The notes below the pieces were generated by a model, which saw only the letters and a list, made by a program, of their open reading frames with translations, had not been told where the DNA came from and made no database searches. DNA of 43,209 nucleotides from assembly GCA_028278625.1 (NCBI GenBank), contig JANQDY010000037.1:1-43209 (forward strand). Reading direction: 5' to 3'. Made by a program: the position numbers and the translations under genes. Below are positions 25,242-35,135 of the stretch, one piece after another; position 1 is the first letter of the stretch; every line of letters starts with the position of its first letter. The stretch is from Thermodesulfobacteriota bacterium. GTDB taxonomy: Bacteria > Desulfobacterota > DSM-4660 > Desulfatiglandales > Desulfatiglandaceae.

Positions 25242-28200
25242 ATGTCCTTTATTACGCGCTTTGCACTGGATAACATGCGGCTCACCATGGTCTTCATTGC
25301 CGCGGTGGTTCTGGTAGGTCTCAGTCAGTTCTTCCACTTTCCCCGCCAGGAAGATCCGCCCATCACCATACGGGAGGTGGTGGTCTCCGCGCTCTATCCC
25401 GGCATGAAACCGGCCGACGTGGAAGAGCTGATCACCCGACAGCTCGAAGCCCAGATCCGCACCCTCCCTGAAATCGAAGATATCTGGTCCGATTCCAAGT
25501 CCGGCATCTCCATTATCCACGCGGAAACCCGGGACCAGTACGACGATCTGGACACCATCTGGCAGAAGGTTCGAAACAAGATGAGTGATATCAAACCGGA
25601 GCTGCCGTCGGGCACCATCGGCCCTTTTGTCAATGATGAATTCGGGCTTACGGCGGTGGCCACCATGGCGCTCTGGTCCGACGGGTTCTCCATGGCCGAG
25701 ATGCGGCTGGTGGCACGCGATATCCGGGATCGGCTGTACGAGCTCAAAGGCGTTCGAAAGGTGGAGCTGTACGGGGTTCAGGAAGAACAGGTCTTTTTGA
25801 AATTTTCCGCTTCAAAACTCTCCCAGTTCGGCATCAACCTGGGAAACATCAGAGATACCCTGGTCAGACAAAACGTGGTGCTTCCGGGCGGACGGATCGA
25901 TGCCGCGGGCCAGGACATCATCGTGGAACCCACGGGAAACTTTCGGTCCGTGGAGGATATCGAAAGGGTCCTCATCACCATTCCCGGCACCGAGCAGACC
26001 GTGGCCCTCAAGGATCTTTTGGAGGTGGAGCGGGCCTACATCGACCCGGCAAAGGATCTGGCTTACTTCAACGGCAAAAAAGCCATTGTCATCAGCGTAT
26101 CCATCATCCCGGGAACCAATTCCGTTGCTTTCGGCGACCTGTTGACCCGAAAACTCGAGGAGCTCACGGCGGATCTCCCCATCGGGTATGTGCTGGAGTA
26201 CGCCACCTTTCAGCCGGACCTGGTGGAAGCGGCCGTTGACGGGGGACTCAGCAACGTCTACCAGACCCTGGTGATCGTTTTGGTGGTGGTCATGATCTTT
26301 TTGGGCATCCGCACCGGTTTGATCGTGGGCTCCTTCGTTCCCATGACCATGTTGCTGGGCCTGGTTACCATGCGCTTTTTCAATATCGAGCTGGAACGGG
26401 TCTCCATCGCTTCTTCCATCATCGCCCTGGGCATGCTGGTGGACAACGGCATCGTGGTCGCCGAAGACATCCGCACCAAGCTTGAAAGCGGACAGGAAAA
26501 GCGTGAGGCCTGTATTGAGACGGGCGGAACCCTTGCGATCCCCCTTCTCACCTCGTCCCTGACAACCATCCTGGCCTTTGTCCCCATGCTGCTCATAGAC
26601 GGGCAGACGGGCGATTATGCCTTTTCCCTCCCCATGGTGGTGATTCTCCTGCTGATCTCCTCCTGGTTTCTTTCCATGTACATGACCCCCGCCATGTGCA
26701 TGTGGTTCATGAAAGTGAAACCGAAAAAAGAAAAGCCCAAAACCGATTCAGCCTCTTCGGAAAACACCACCAACCAGAAAGAGGATGACCCCTACTCCGG
26801 GCGTTTCTACCGGTTTTACAAGGGTCTTCTGAAACAGGTCCTGCGCTTTCGCTTTTTTGTGATACTTCTGGCTGCCGGCACCCTGGTATTGGGTGGTTAC
26901 GTGGGCAACCGACTGGTCCGTGAATTTTTCGGGCCCAGCGAGCGGAATCAATTCCTTATTTATCTGGATTTGCCGGCCGGCACAAGGATTGATACCACGG
27001 AAATGGCGGTGAACCGTTTGACCACATGGCTTTCCGACAAGGAGAAGAATCCTGAAATTACCAGCACCATCGCCTACGTGGGAACCGGCGGTCCCCGCTT
27101 TTTCTTGGTGCTGTCCCCATTTGATCCGGATCCCCATCTGGGGTTTGTGGTGGTGAATACCGAAAAACCCCAGCAGGTTCCCGAGGTAATTGAACGGGTC
27201 CGCCAGCACCTGGCGGATGCCTTTCCCGGTGCCAAGGGGCGGGTCAAGCAGATGTGGATGGGGGCCGAAGAACCGGGGTTTCTGGAAATCAGGCTCTACG
27301 GTCTTGATCCTGACTACCTGTTCCGGAAAGGGAGTGAGCTGGCGGCGGCATTAAAAGCCATGCCCGGCACCCTGGATGTGAGGAGCACCTGGGAGAACAA
27401 AGTCCCAAAGGTGACGGTCGTTGTGGATCAGGTGCGTGCCCGCAGGGCAAACATCACCTCAGAAGAAGTGGCCACTTCTCTAAAAGCCAGCATGGACGGT
27501 GCCGAAATCACCGAATACCGTGAAGGGGACCTTGCCATTCCCGTTCTATTCAGGTCCCAGGAAGAAGAGAGAAGCGCCCTCAGCGATTTTTTGAACGTGA
27601 GCGTTTACACCCCCGATGGCGTCGCAATTCCCCTCACCCAGATTGCGGACCTGAAGGTCGCGTGGGATTACAGCCGCATTGCCAGGAGAAACCAGGAAAA
27701 ATGTATCATCGTGGAGGCAAAACATGAGTTTCTCAAGGCCCCTGAACTGCTCGAAGCCACGAAACCCCTGGTCGAAGCGCTGCAACTGAGGCCCGGGTAC
27801 CGTTGGGAGGTGGGTGGTGAGATGGAGTCCCAGGCAGAGACCATGGGAAAACTCATGCGCTGGCTCCCCATGTGTGTCTTTGGCATTTTGATACTGTTGA
27901 TCTGGCAGTTCAACTCCTTCAGAAAGCCGGTCATCATCTTCATGACCATCCCGTTGGCCTTTACCGGTTCTTTTTTCGGGCTTTCGGCCATGCGGGCCCC
28001 ATTCGATTTCTTTGCCATGCTGGGACTTTTAAGCCTGGCAGGCGTCATCATCAATAACGGAATCGTCCTTCTGGACAAGATCGATGCGGAAAGACGTGAG
28101 GGGGCGGATCCCTATAGTGCCGTTGTCACGGCTGCCGTATCCCGTTTCCGTCCCATTCTGATGACCACCGTCACAACGGTTCTGGGCGTTATGCCGCTCA

Positions 28201-28340
28201 TTTTGTCAAAGGACCCGCTGTTTTATGCCATGGCCATCATTTTGGGTTCGGGCCTCATATTCGGGACGCTCTTGACCCTGGGCGTGGTGCCGGTGCTCTA
28301 CGCCCTGCTGTTCAGGGTCAAGAAACCTGAAAGCGCTTAG
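25242..28340 (+). CDS. RND multidrug efflux permease
   Basis: This 1032-aa inner-membrane pump has 12 predicted helices and two large periplasmic loops. In TM4 the proton-relay region reads LVDNGIVVAED: Asp401 is kept, but the second Asp of AcrB (D408) is Asn402. In TM10 the AcrB Lys940 position is Asn938 (VIINNGIVLLD). Several RND clades share this LVDN pattern, so it indicates a non-AcrB subgroup rather than a defect. The substrate is unknown. The start has GGGAGCC upstream and lies 11 bases after the adaptor gene. The loop near 490-510 is unusually Lys/Glu-rich. Confidence 0.93.
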   Translation: MSFITRFALDNMRLTMVFIAAVVLVGLSQFFHFPRQEDPPITIREVVVSALYPGMKPADVEELITRQLEAQIRTLPEIEDIWSDSKSGISIIHAETRDQYDDLDTIWQKVRNKMSDIKPELPSGTIGPFVNDEFGLTAVATMALWSDGFSMAEMRLVARDIRDRLYELKGVRKVELYGVQEEQVFLKFSASKLSQFGINLGNIRDTLVRQNVVLPGGRIDAAGQDIIVEPTGNFRSVEDIERVLITIPGTEQTVALKDLLEVERAYIDPAKDLAYFNGKKAIVISVSIIPGTNSVAFGDLLTRKLEELTADLPIGYVLEYATFQPDLVEAAVDGGLSNVYQTLVIVLVVVMIFLGIRTGLIVGSFVPMTMLLGLVTMRFFNIELERVSIASSIIALGMLVDNGIVVAEDIRTKLESGQEKREACIETGGTLAIPLLTSSLTTILAFVPMLLIDGQTGDYAFSLPMVVILLLISSWFLSMYMTPAMCMWFMKVKPKKEKPKTDSASSENTTNQKEDDPYSGRFYRFYKGLLKQVLRFRFFVILLAAGTLVLGGYVGNRLVREFFGPSERNQFLIYLDLPAGTRIDTTEMAVNRLTTWLSDKEKNPEITSTIAYVGTGGPRFFLVLSPFDPDPHLGFVVVNTEKPQQVPEVIERVRQHLADAFPGAKGRVKQMWMGAEEPGFLEIRLYGLDPDYLFRKGSELAAALKAMPGTLDVRSTWENKVPKVTVVVDQVRARRANITSEEVATSLKASMDGAEITEYREGDLAIPVLFRSQEEERSALSDFLNVSVYTPDGVAIPLTQIADLKVAWDYSRIARRNQEKCIIVEAKHEFLKAPELLEATKPLVEALQLRPGYRWEVGGEMESQAETMGKLMRWLPMCVFGILILLIWQFNSFRKPVIIFMTIPLAFTGSFFGLSAMRAPFDFFAMLGLLSLAGVIINNGIVLLDKIDAERREGADPYSAVVTAAVSRFRPILMTTVTTVLGVMPLILSKDPLFYAMAIILGSGLIFGTLLTLGVVPVLYALLFRVKKPESA

Positions 28341-28418
28341 GCCCGGATCATGGGTTATCGGTCGTTTTTCCATAGTTCCGCAAACGGTTTCATCAAGGAA
28401 AAGGGAGGTTCATCCGCG

Positions 28419-30068
28419 ATGCCTGAAATCATCACTTCGATCCGAGAAGCCACGTTTTGCCGGAAACAGATGTCATCTTTTTCAAGGACTCTGATGTTCT
28501 GTTTGTTTGTGACGTTTCTCGCCACATCCTGCACCACTCTTGGCCCGGACTTCAAGAAGCCTTCCGCATCCATTGAAGAAAAATGGATGGAGACGGGCTC
28601 AGCCCAGATCAAGGCCGGGGAAGCGGATTACAGCACCTGGTGGCATGTTTTGGACGATCCGGTCCTCAACAACCTCATTGACACTGCCTGCAAGCAGAAC
28701 CTTTCCCTCCAGGTGGCCGGGCTCAGGATCCTGGAAGCCCGGGCCCTTTTGGGTATCGCGGTTGGACTGCAGTATCCCCAGGCCCAGAGCCTTGATGGGG
28801 GCTACACCTATATGAAGACCAGCAGGAACGCACCTCCGCTCTCCGAATTTCCCGACAGGATCCTGGACCAGACGGATAACACCGCCCATTTGTACGAAAT
28901 CGGTTTTAACGCCGCATGGGAGCTCGACTTTTGGGGCAAATTCCGGCGCGGCGTAGAGGCGGCAGACGCCGGCCTGGCCGCTTCCATTGCCAGCTACGAC
29001 ACCCTGCTGGTGCTTCTGACGGCAGAGGTGGCGAGCGCCTACTTGGTCATTCGAACCTTTGAGCAGCGGCTGCAATATGCCAGAAGCAATGTTGAAATTC
29101 AGGAAAGGGGGCTTAAGATCGCCGAAGTCCGCTTTAAAGGGGGTGAAACCTCGGAGTTGGATGTACAGCAGGCACGTTCCTTGCTCCACAACACCCAATC
29201 CACCATTCCGGTGCTTGAAATCAGCATTAGACAGGCACAAAACGGTCTTTGTGTGCTGCTGGGCATTCCGCCCACGGATCTTTCAAAACTCCTTAAAGGG
29301 ATTGCCCCCATCCCGTCGGTCCCGGGGGAGATTGCCGTGGGTATACCCGCGGACCTGTTGCGTCGGCGGCCTGATATTCGGCTTGCCGAATTCCAGGCAG
29401 CCTCCCAGGGAGCCCTCATCGGGGTCGCGGAAGCGGACCTGTATCCCCACTTTGCCATCGGCGGATCCATCGGTTTTGCCGCGGGCAATGGGAACAGCTT
29501 GTTCAGCGGCGACAGTCTGGTGGGATTTATTTCGCCTTTTACCTTCAAATGGGACATTTTCAACTACGGCCGCATCAAGAACAATGTCCGGATTCAGGAC
29601 GCACGCTTTGAACAGCTCATGGTCACATATCAGAATACGGTGCTTGAGGCCGCCAGGGAGGTGGAGAACGGCCTTATCGGATTCATCCGCACCCAGCAGC
29701 AGGAGAAATACCTGTCACAGGCCGCAAAAGCCGCCGACCGGGCCACGCAACTGGCATTGCTGCAATACAGAGAGGGGCTCACCGACTATACCCGGGTTTT
29801 GAATACCCAACAGCTCCTGGTAAACCAGCAGGACAACCTGGCATCAAGCCAAGGCGACGTGGTTCGCTATTTGATTACGGTGTACAAGTCCCTGGGAGGC
29901 GGCTGGGAATCCCGCGCGGGCAAGGAGATTTTGCCTCAGAAGACCCTTGAAACCATGCGAAAGAGAACCGACTGGGGGGATCTTCTGGAACCCAATTCGC
30001 TGCCCGGAGATTTGAAGCAGCCGCCTACGGGCAAGGAAGTGGAACTCTTCAACAAACCCATGTGGTGA
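28419..30068 (+). CDS. Outer-membrane efflux lipoprotein (OprM/NodT type)
   Basis: 549 aa from ATG 28419, with GGGAGG about 11 bases upstream; an open frame extends to 28350 without a good ribosome site. The signal ends in LATSC, followed by TTLGPDFKKP, the typical start of NodT-type TolC-family channels. The repeated outer-membrane efflux domain follows (WHVLDDPVLNNLI, and later GIPADLLRRRPDIRLAEFQ). It is the exit duct for the RND pump just upstream. Its stop overlaps the next start (TGATG), showing translational coupling. Confidence 0.92.
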   Translation: MPEIITSIREATFCRKQMSSFSRTLMFCLFVTFLATSCTTLGPDFKKPSASIEEKWMETGSAQIKAGEADYSTWWHVLDDPVLNNLIDTACKQNLSLQVAGLRILEARALLGIAVGLQYPQAQSLDGGYTYMKTSRNAPPLSEFPDRILDQTDNTAHLYEIGFNAAWELDFWGKFRRGVEAADAGLAASIASYDTLLVLLTAEVASAYLVIRTFEQRLQYARSNVEIQERGLKIAEVRFKGGETSELDVQQARSLLHNTQSTIPVLEISIRQAQNGLCVLLGIPPTDLSKLLKGIAPIPSVPGEIAVGIPADLLRRRPDIRLAEFQAASQGALIGVAEADLYPHFAIGGSIGFAAGNGNSLFSGDSLVGFISPFTFKWDIFNYGRIKNNVRIQDARFEQLMVTYQNTVLEAAREVENGLIGFIRTQQQEKYLSQAAKAADRATQLALLQYREGLTDYTRVLNTQQLLVNQQDNLASSQGDVVRYLITVYKSLGGGWESRAGKEILPQKTLETMRKRTDWGDLLEPNSLPGDLKQPPTGKEVELFNKPMW

Positions 30069-31837
30069 TGCAGGAAGGAATCCCTTATGTTGACGCATTG
30101 CCGGTGATTGCCATGAACTCAAAAAAACCCTTTTTGACCCCCTATCGGCACCTGATTGCATGCGTGTTCACGTGCTGTTTACTCGCCTTATCGAGCGTCT
30201 TGGCGGTGGCAGGAACGCAGCAGGCTGCCAAGGCAATTGGAAAAGACGGAAAGACTTCCGGGGAAGCGGCAACTCCCAAATCAGCGACTGCCGGTCCCGT
30301 GGATGAATACCAAAGAGGAACGCCCAGAACCAGTGTGAAACAATTCTATAAGGCGACCCGGGACGGGGATTTCGAACGGGCCTCTGAGTACCTCGATTTG
30401 CGCAATCTGCCCCCTTGGATGAATGAAAGGGAGGGTCCGGAACTGGCGCGTCAACTCAAAATCCTGCTTGACCGAACCATCAGGGTCGACCCTGAGCTCC
30501 TGAGCGCCGACCCGGCCGGCAATCTGGAAGACGGCCAACATCCCGGTCTGGAAAATATCGGGCGTATCAGAGACAAATATTCGGATCGATCCTTCAATAT
30601 CCTGCTTCAGCATGTTCCCCGCTCGGATGGCGTCTATATTTGGAAGTTCTCCGGCCGGACAGTGGCTGACATTCCACAAATGTATCGACAATTCGGATAC
30701 AAACCTTTTGAGGAAAAACTGTCGAACCTTTTTCCGGATATTACGTTCCTGGGATGGCACATGTGGCAGTGGTTTGTATTTGTGGTCTTTATCGGTCTGT
30801 CATTTCTCATTGCATTGTTGCTCACCTGGGTGATTAGTGCGCTGTTACGTTCCAAACCAGGTGATATGCGCCGACGGACCGCGGAACTTTTTTCCGGACC
30901 CTTGCGCATCATTCTCTTCTTTCTGATCCTTTACCCAGGGATTCAGATGATCGGTCCATCATCCACCATCCGTTCGATCATGCAAGCGGGTACGCTCTGG
31001 ACCATTGGTATCGTGTGGGCTCTGATTCGAATGACAGAACTACTTCTCTATTGGTGGGCACGGCGACTCCAGGGAGGCGATGAAACCCAGGCAACCGTTC
31101 TGCTGCGGCCCGTCAGAAACATATTGGTCATCATCATACTTTTATTGGGCGTGCTGGTATGGCTCAGCAATATCGGTTTTAATGTGACGACCCTTCTGAC
31201 AGGTCTCGGCGTCGGCGGTATTGCAGTGGCCCTGGCCATGCAGGATACGTTGAAGAACTTCTTTGCAAGCATCATGATTCTACTGGATAAACCCTATCAG
31301 ATCGGGCAGCGCATTGTGGTAAAGGGCCACGATGGCCTGGTAGAAGAAATCGGTCTCCGTTCCACGAAGTTGCGTCTGCTGAACGGCCACCAGGCCACGA
31401 TTCCCAATGATCAGATGGCCAACCTTGACATCGAAAATGTGGGCAGACGGCCCCACATCCGACGATTGACCAATATCAACCTGTCCTATGGAACATCCCC
31501 TGAGAAAATTGAAAAGGCGATCGAGATTATTCTAGGACTCCTAAAAAACCACGAAGGAATGGACCCGTCTTTTCCAGCCAGGGTCTATTTCAATGAATTC
31601 AATCGGGATTCCCTGAACCTGGTGGTCTATTACTGGTATCGTCCGGACGATTATTGGCGTTTCCTCAAGTTCAGCCAGGAGGTGAATCTCCAGATCATTC
31701 GTGCGTTTAAAAAGGAAAATATCGAATTTGCATTTCCAACCAGCAAAACCTTTATCGCGCATGAGGAAGGAGATGGGCTGCAGGTACAAATCACCGGCGA
31801 TTCAGTCCTAAAGGATCCGCCAAAGAAAGCTGAATGA
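30068..31837 (+). CDS. MscS-family mechanosensitive channel with periplasmic N-terminal domain
   Basis: 589 aa from ATG 30068, which overlaps the preceding TGA; ATG 30113 is an alternative that gives a classic signal peptide (ACVFTCCLLALSSVLAVAG). A periplasmic domain (about 50-220) precedes four or five membrane helices. The MscS pore and beta domain follow: LGVGGIAVALAMQDTLKNFF, then DKPYQIGQRIVV, and the C-terminal alpha/beta region. It probably releases osmolytes under membrane tension. Its place at the end of a cardiolipin-efflux operon suggests an envelope stress unit. It converges with the GH13 gene at 31928. Confidence 0.9.
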   Translation: MQEGIPYVDALPVIAMNSKKPFLTPYRHLIACVFTCCLLALSSVLAVAGTQQAAKAIGKDGKTSGEAATPKSATAGPVDEYQRGTPRTSVKQFYKATRDGDFERASEYLDLRNLPPWMNEREGPELARQLKILLDRTIRVDPELLSADPAGNLEDGQHPGLENIGRIRDKYSDRSFNILLQHVPRSDGVYIWKFSGRTVADIPQMYRQFGYKPFEEKLSNLFPDITFLGWHMWQWFVFVVFIGLSFLIALLLTWVISALLRSKPGDMRRRTAELFSGPLRIILFFLILYPGIQMIGPSSTIRSIMQAGTLWTIGIVWALIRMTELLLYWWARRLQGGDETQATVLLRPVRNILVIIILLLGVLVWLSNIGFNVTTLLTGLGVGGIAVALAMQDTLKNFFASIMILLDKPYQIGQRIVVKGHDGLVEEIGLRSTKLRLLNGHQATIPNDQMANLDIENVGRRPHIRRLTNINLSYGTSPEKIEKAIEIILGLLKNHEGMDPSFPARVYFNEFNRDSLNLVVYYWYRPDDYWRFLKFSQEVNLQIIRAFKKENIEFAFPTSKTFIAHEEGDGLQVQITGDSVLKDPPKKAE

Positions 31838-31858
31838 CCCATGGCATCGGCCAAAGAT

Positions 31859-31877
31859 GCGATTCTCCCTGAATCGC
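31859..31877. terminator. Possible bidirectional hairpin terminator
   Basis: GCGATTC (31859-31865), loop TCCCT, GAATCGC (31871-31877): a perfect 7-bp stem in the 90-base gap between convergent genes. T tracts are short on both sides. Confidence 0.35.
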
Positions 31878-31927
31878 GGGCCAACCCAAGAAATAATCCG
31901 AATACAACCAAGTCCTGAAAAGAAGCA

Positions 31928-33820
31928 TCATCCGGGGTCGGACTCGATGATCATCTCGAGGTCGTGAAAGGGGATGAGCCACAAGACATCGTAAGGCTTA
32001 AGGGTAAGGGAGAGACGCTTCCCCTTTGCTCTCCACCCCCTCTTCCCAACAAGATCATACCAGTTCTTCCGGTCAAGCCCTTTTTCATTCAGGGGAACGG
32101 CCACCTCGGTGACCCTGTCAGTCACGTTGATCAGGGCAAGAATATGCTGTTCCCGGTCCGGAGATATTCTCAAGACCGTGAAAACATCCGATGATATCTT
32201 TAAAACCCGTTGTTCTCCGTTGGGATGAAATGCCTTATACTTGACGCGCAAATCCAGGATCCTGACAAACTGCTTCTGAAGGTGGGAAAGCCTGGAGTCC
32301 GGATCTTCAATGGCGGTTCCCAGTTCGGCCTCATCAACCACTTTTCGGTTGATATCACGCTTTGACTTGGTTTTAAGGACGGTATCAATATCATTGGAGG
32401 TGCCGATCAACCCGTGAAAATAGATGCCCGGAACACCTCGCAGTACCAGAGGAATGCTTCTCAGGGCCACATACCGTTTGACCTGGAAAGAAACCGCCTC
32501 ACCGGATTGTTCCATATTCACGGCGCTCCACCAGGTCGTGTTGATTTCGTAGGGCTCTTTACCCTCTTTTCCGGTTTTGTAGGAAATGAAGGCACCCTGC
32601 TCCTTTGCCCTTATGATGATATAATCGATCTCCTCTTTTGTGAGAATGCCTTTTGCGCCCATCACACCCACGCCGTCATGGGAATCAAGGAAATTGAGAT
32701 AATTGGTGGTATCAGAGGGATACTGGAGTTTCTCGGCCCAGTCGGACAAAGCGGTTGTGTCTTCCGTATAAAAGGTATGGAGGACCAGGGGAGGAAGGGC
32801 GAAATTGTAGACCATCTGCGCCTCATCGGTGCCGTCTCCAAAGTAGGAGATATTCTCATCATGGGGCACATTGGTCTCGGTTAAGAGTGCCACATGGGGG
32901 GCCACCAGATCCAGGACGTCACGGAAGAGTTTGATGATCTCATGGGTCTCATCCAGGTGCACACTGGATGTTCCCGGTATGGACCACAGGTAGGTGATGG
33001 CGTCCAGGCGTATGATATCGGCCCCTTTCCTGATGTACAGAAGGAGCGTTTCAACCATTTCCATGAGGACTTTCGGGTTCTGGTAGTTGAGATCGATCTG
33101 ATCCGGCGAGAAAGTGGTCCACAGCCACACCGGTCCGTCGATGGACTCGAAACGGGTCAGGATATCCGACGTCCGCGGCCGCACAATGATCTTGCGCTGT
33201 TCCGGTGTCAGGTCATCGGGTGATTTGAAAGATATGGCAAAATCCTTGTAGATGGGATTGCCGTTCAGCATCTCCAGGATTTGAGGGCTTTCCGCGGAAG
33301 CATGGTTCAGCACACCATCGAAAAGGAGTTTGAACCGCTTGCCGATTTCCTGAATGTCTTTCCAGGAACCGAGGTTCGGGTCCACGATCCGAAAGTCGGT
33401 GATGGAGAACCCCTTATCCGAAGTATAGGGGAAAAAAGGCAGAATATGCAGGGTATTGATGATCCCTTTGAGCCTTTCGGCCTTTTCCAGAAAGCGCGCC
33501 AGGGCCACAAGGGGAGACCTCCCTTGGGACCGCAGAAGATCGCCGTAGGTAATCAGGATCATGTCCTTTTCGGTGAAGCGATCTGCAGGCTCAAAATCTT
33601 TGAGGGTCCTGTCAAAATCGGGACGCTTGTGAGCCGAGAAAACCTTGAGAATCCTTAAAAGTTCAGGCATCCATTTGTGAGCCGTCTCTTGGCCGTAAAG
33701 AAACGTGAGGCGCGACAGCAACCGCGTTTCGGCTTTGTCCGGAATTTGGAAGCCGGGCCTTGTGTAATCAGGTCTATCCAAATAGGGCGTTTTTGCCCAT
33801 TTTTTTTCGGTCCCTATCAT
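31928..33820 (-). CDS. GH13 subfamily 18 phosphorylase, second copy
   Basis: This 630-aa paralog of the protein at 18264-20171 has the same layout and conserved barrel motifs: LPFFPYTSDKGFSI, nucleophile in RLDAITY, acid/base in LTETNVPH, and LDSHDGVG. The N-terminal extension (about 50 residues before LLSRLTFLYG) is shared. The two copies diverge throughout, so duplication is not recent. The start at 33820 is 8 bases after the Fe-alcohol dehydrogenase stop, so the two are co-transcribed. It may differ in substrate from the other copy. A glucoside phosphorylase plus alcohol dehydrogenase pair hints at use of the released alcohol or acid moiety, but this is inference. Confidence 0.87.
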   Translation of the reverse strand: MIGTEKKWAKTPYLDRPDYTRPGFQIPDKAETRLLSRLTFLYGQETAHKWMPELLRILKVFSAHKRPDFDRTLKDFEPADRFTEKDMILITYGDLLRSQGRSPLVALARFLEKAERLKGIINTLHILPFFPYTSDKGFSITDFRIVDPNLGSWKDIQEIGKRFKLLFDGVLNHASAESPQILEMLNGNPIYKDFAISFKSPDDLTPEQRKIIVRPRTSDILTRFESIDGPVWLWTTFSPDQIDLNYQNPKVLMEMVETLLLYIRKGADIIRLDAITYLWSIPGTSSVHLDETHEIIKLFRDVLDLVAPHVALLTETNVPHDENISYFGDGTDEAQMVYNFALPPLVLHTFYTEDTTALSDWAEKLQYPSDTTNYLNFLDSHDGVGVMGAKGILTKEEIDYIIIRAKEQGAFISYKTGKEGKEPYEINTTWWSAVNMEQSGEAVSFQVKRYVALRSIPLVLRGVPGIYFHGLIGTSNDIDTVLKTKSKRDINRKVVDEAELGTAIEDPDSRLSHLQKQFVRILDLRVKYKAFHPNGEQRVLKISSDVFTVLRISPDREQHILALINVTDRVTEVAVPLNEKGLDRKNWYDLVGKRGWRAKGKRLSLTLKPYDVLWLIPFHDLEMIIESDPG

Positions 33821-33828
33821 TGTGGCCT

Positions 33829-35046
33829 CTACAGCGTCAGGATTTCATCCAGGTTTCCGTCGTAGGCCCCCTGTATGATGACCCGAAGAACCGATTCGCT
33901 CTTCTCTAACGGTACCGGTCTGGGCATGGCCTCCAGCTTCATCTTGTTCTGAGCGGCATCTTTTACCGCCTTCTCAATAAGTTCCCTGGAAAAATTATCA
34001 AATTCCTTTAAGGTCAGAGGAAATCCCAGTTTTCGGTAGAAATCGAGAAGCCCCTTTGAGAAATCCCGTGCCACGTCCCCTGAATCAGGGACTCCCAGGA
34101 TGTCTGCGACCCTTCTCATTCGGTCCGCCACCACAGGGGCATAATAGGCGCCGTAGTAGGGGAGCATGACGGCACAGGCCTCTCCGTGGTCCATCACGTT
34201 GCACCAGCTGAAGGAATTGAGATGGGGGCCCCCGGCCTGCTTGTAGAAAAGCACGGTTCCGCCGAGCAGGCTGGCCATGGCCATGTCTCTTCTTCCTTTC
34301 TGGTCTCGAGGGTTTTGAACGATTCTGGGGAGCGCTTCGAAGAGAAGAGAGAGGCCCAAAAGGGCGCGATTGTTGGTTTCCGGGTCTGCCGCGTCGTCCA
34401 CCGTGTTGAGATACCCTTCCACCAGATGGGTCATGGCGTCAAGACCCGAGACAAGGGTTACCTGTTTGCTGCACGAATAGGTCAGCTCCGGATCCACGAT
34501 GGCCACTTGAGGGACGATGGCCGAATCGATCATCAGTTTCTTCACCCCGAGCCTTGGGTCTGTGATAACGGAGAAACGGGTAACTTCGCTCCCCGATCCG
34601 CTGGTGGTGGGGACGGCCAAAAGGTCCATGGCCCTGTCCGTTTTCGGCGAGACCATGCCGACGCCAAAATAATCATCCAGTTCTCCCTCTTTCACTTTTG
34701 CCAGTATGCCGGCAGCTTTGGCCGCGTCCATGACCGACCCCCCCCCAACCGCCAGGAGGCACGTGAAATTGCCGGCCAGCAAGTGATAGGCAATCCGGTA
34801 AACGGTTTCTTTGCTGGGATTCGGTTCCACCCCTTCGCAGACCCGGTAACGGATGGCGGATTCATCCAGAGAACCGGTGATCCTCTCCAGCACCCCGTTC
34901 TCTTTGACGGACCCCTGGCCGATGACCACCAGTACGTTATCCGAAAAGCTTTTTACCGCTTCTCCCACCTGACCAAGGGCCCCTTCACCAAAAAGAATCT
35001 TGGTGGGTTCCCATTCCTCAATGATCTTTTCCGTCTCCTTCGTCAT
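33829..35046 (-). CDS. Iron-containing alcohol dehydrogenase
   Basis: 405 aa from ATG 35046 (GGAGATGCC just upstream); the open frame extends to 35079 without a ribosome site. It has the NAD-binding GGGSVMDAAKA and the AVPTTSGSGSEVTRF segment. Metal-ligand Asp and His are kept in GLDAMTHLVEGY, and further His in GGPHLNSFSW and MDHGEA. The usual GxxHxxxH region is replaced by PHLNSFSWCNVMDHG, as I recall for a less-studied subgroup, so substrate cannot be guessed. It is cytosolic, between the molybdenum hydroxylase genes and the GH13 gene, in one operon. Confidence 0.92.
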   Translation of the reverse strand: MTKETEKIIEEWEPTKILFGEGALGQVGEAVKSFSDNVLVVIGQGSVKENGVLERITGSLDESAIRYRVCEGVEPNPSKETVYRIAYHLLAGNFTCLLAVGGGSVMDAAKAAGILAKVKEGELDDYFGVGMVSPKTDRAMDLLAVPTTSGSGSEVTRFSVITDPRLGVKKLMIDSAIVPQVAIVDPELTYSCSKQVTLVSGLDAMTHLVEGYLNTVDDAADPETNNRALLGLSLLFEALPRIVQNPRDQKGRRDMAMASLLGGTVLFYKQAGGPHLNSFSWCNVMDHGEACAVMLPYYGAYYAPVVADRMRRVADILGVPDSGDVARDFSKGLLDFYRKLGFPLTLKEFDNFSRELIEKAVKDAAQNKMKLEAMPRPVPLEKSESVLRVIIQGAYDGNLDEILTL

Positions 35047-35135
35047 GGCATCTCCTCTCTTCCATTGTACCGAAAGCATGCCGCTTCCGTGTGCTCAATG
35101 CTTCCCAATTTCCGTAAGTCTCGCTCAAGGGGGAT

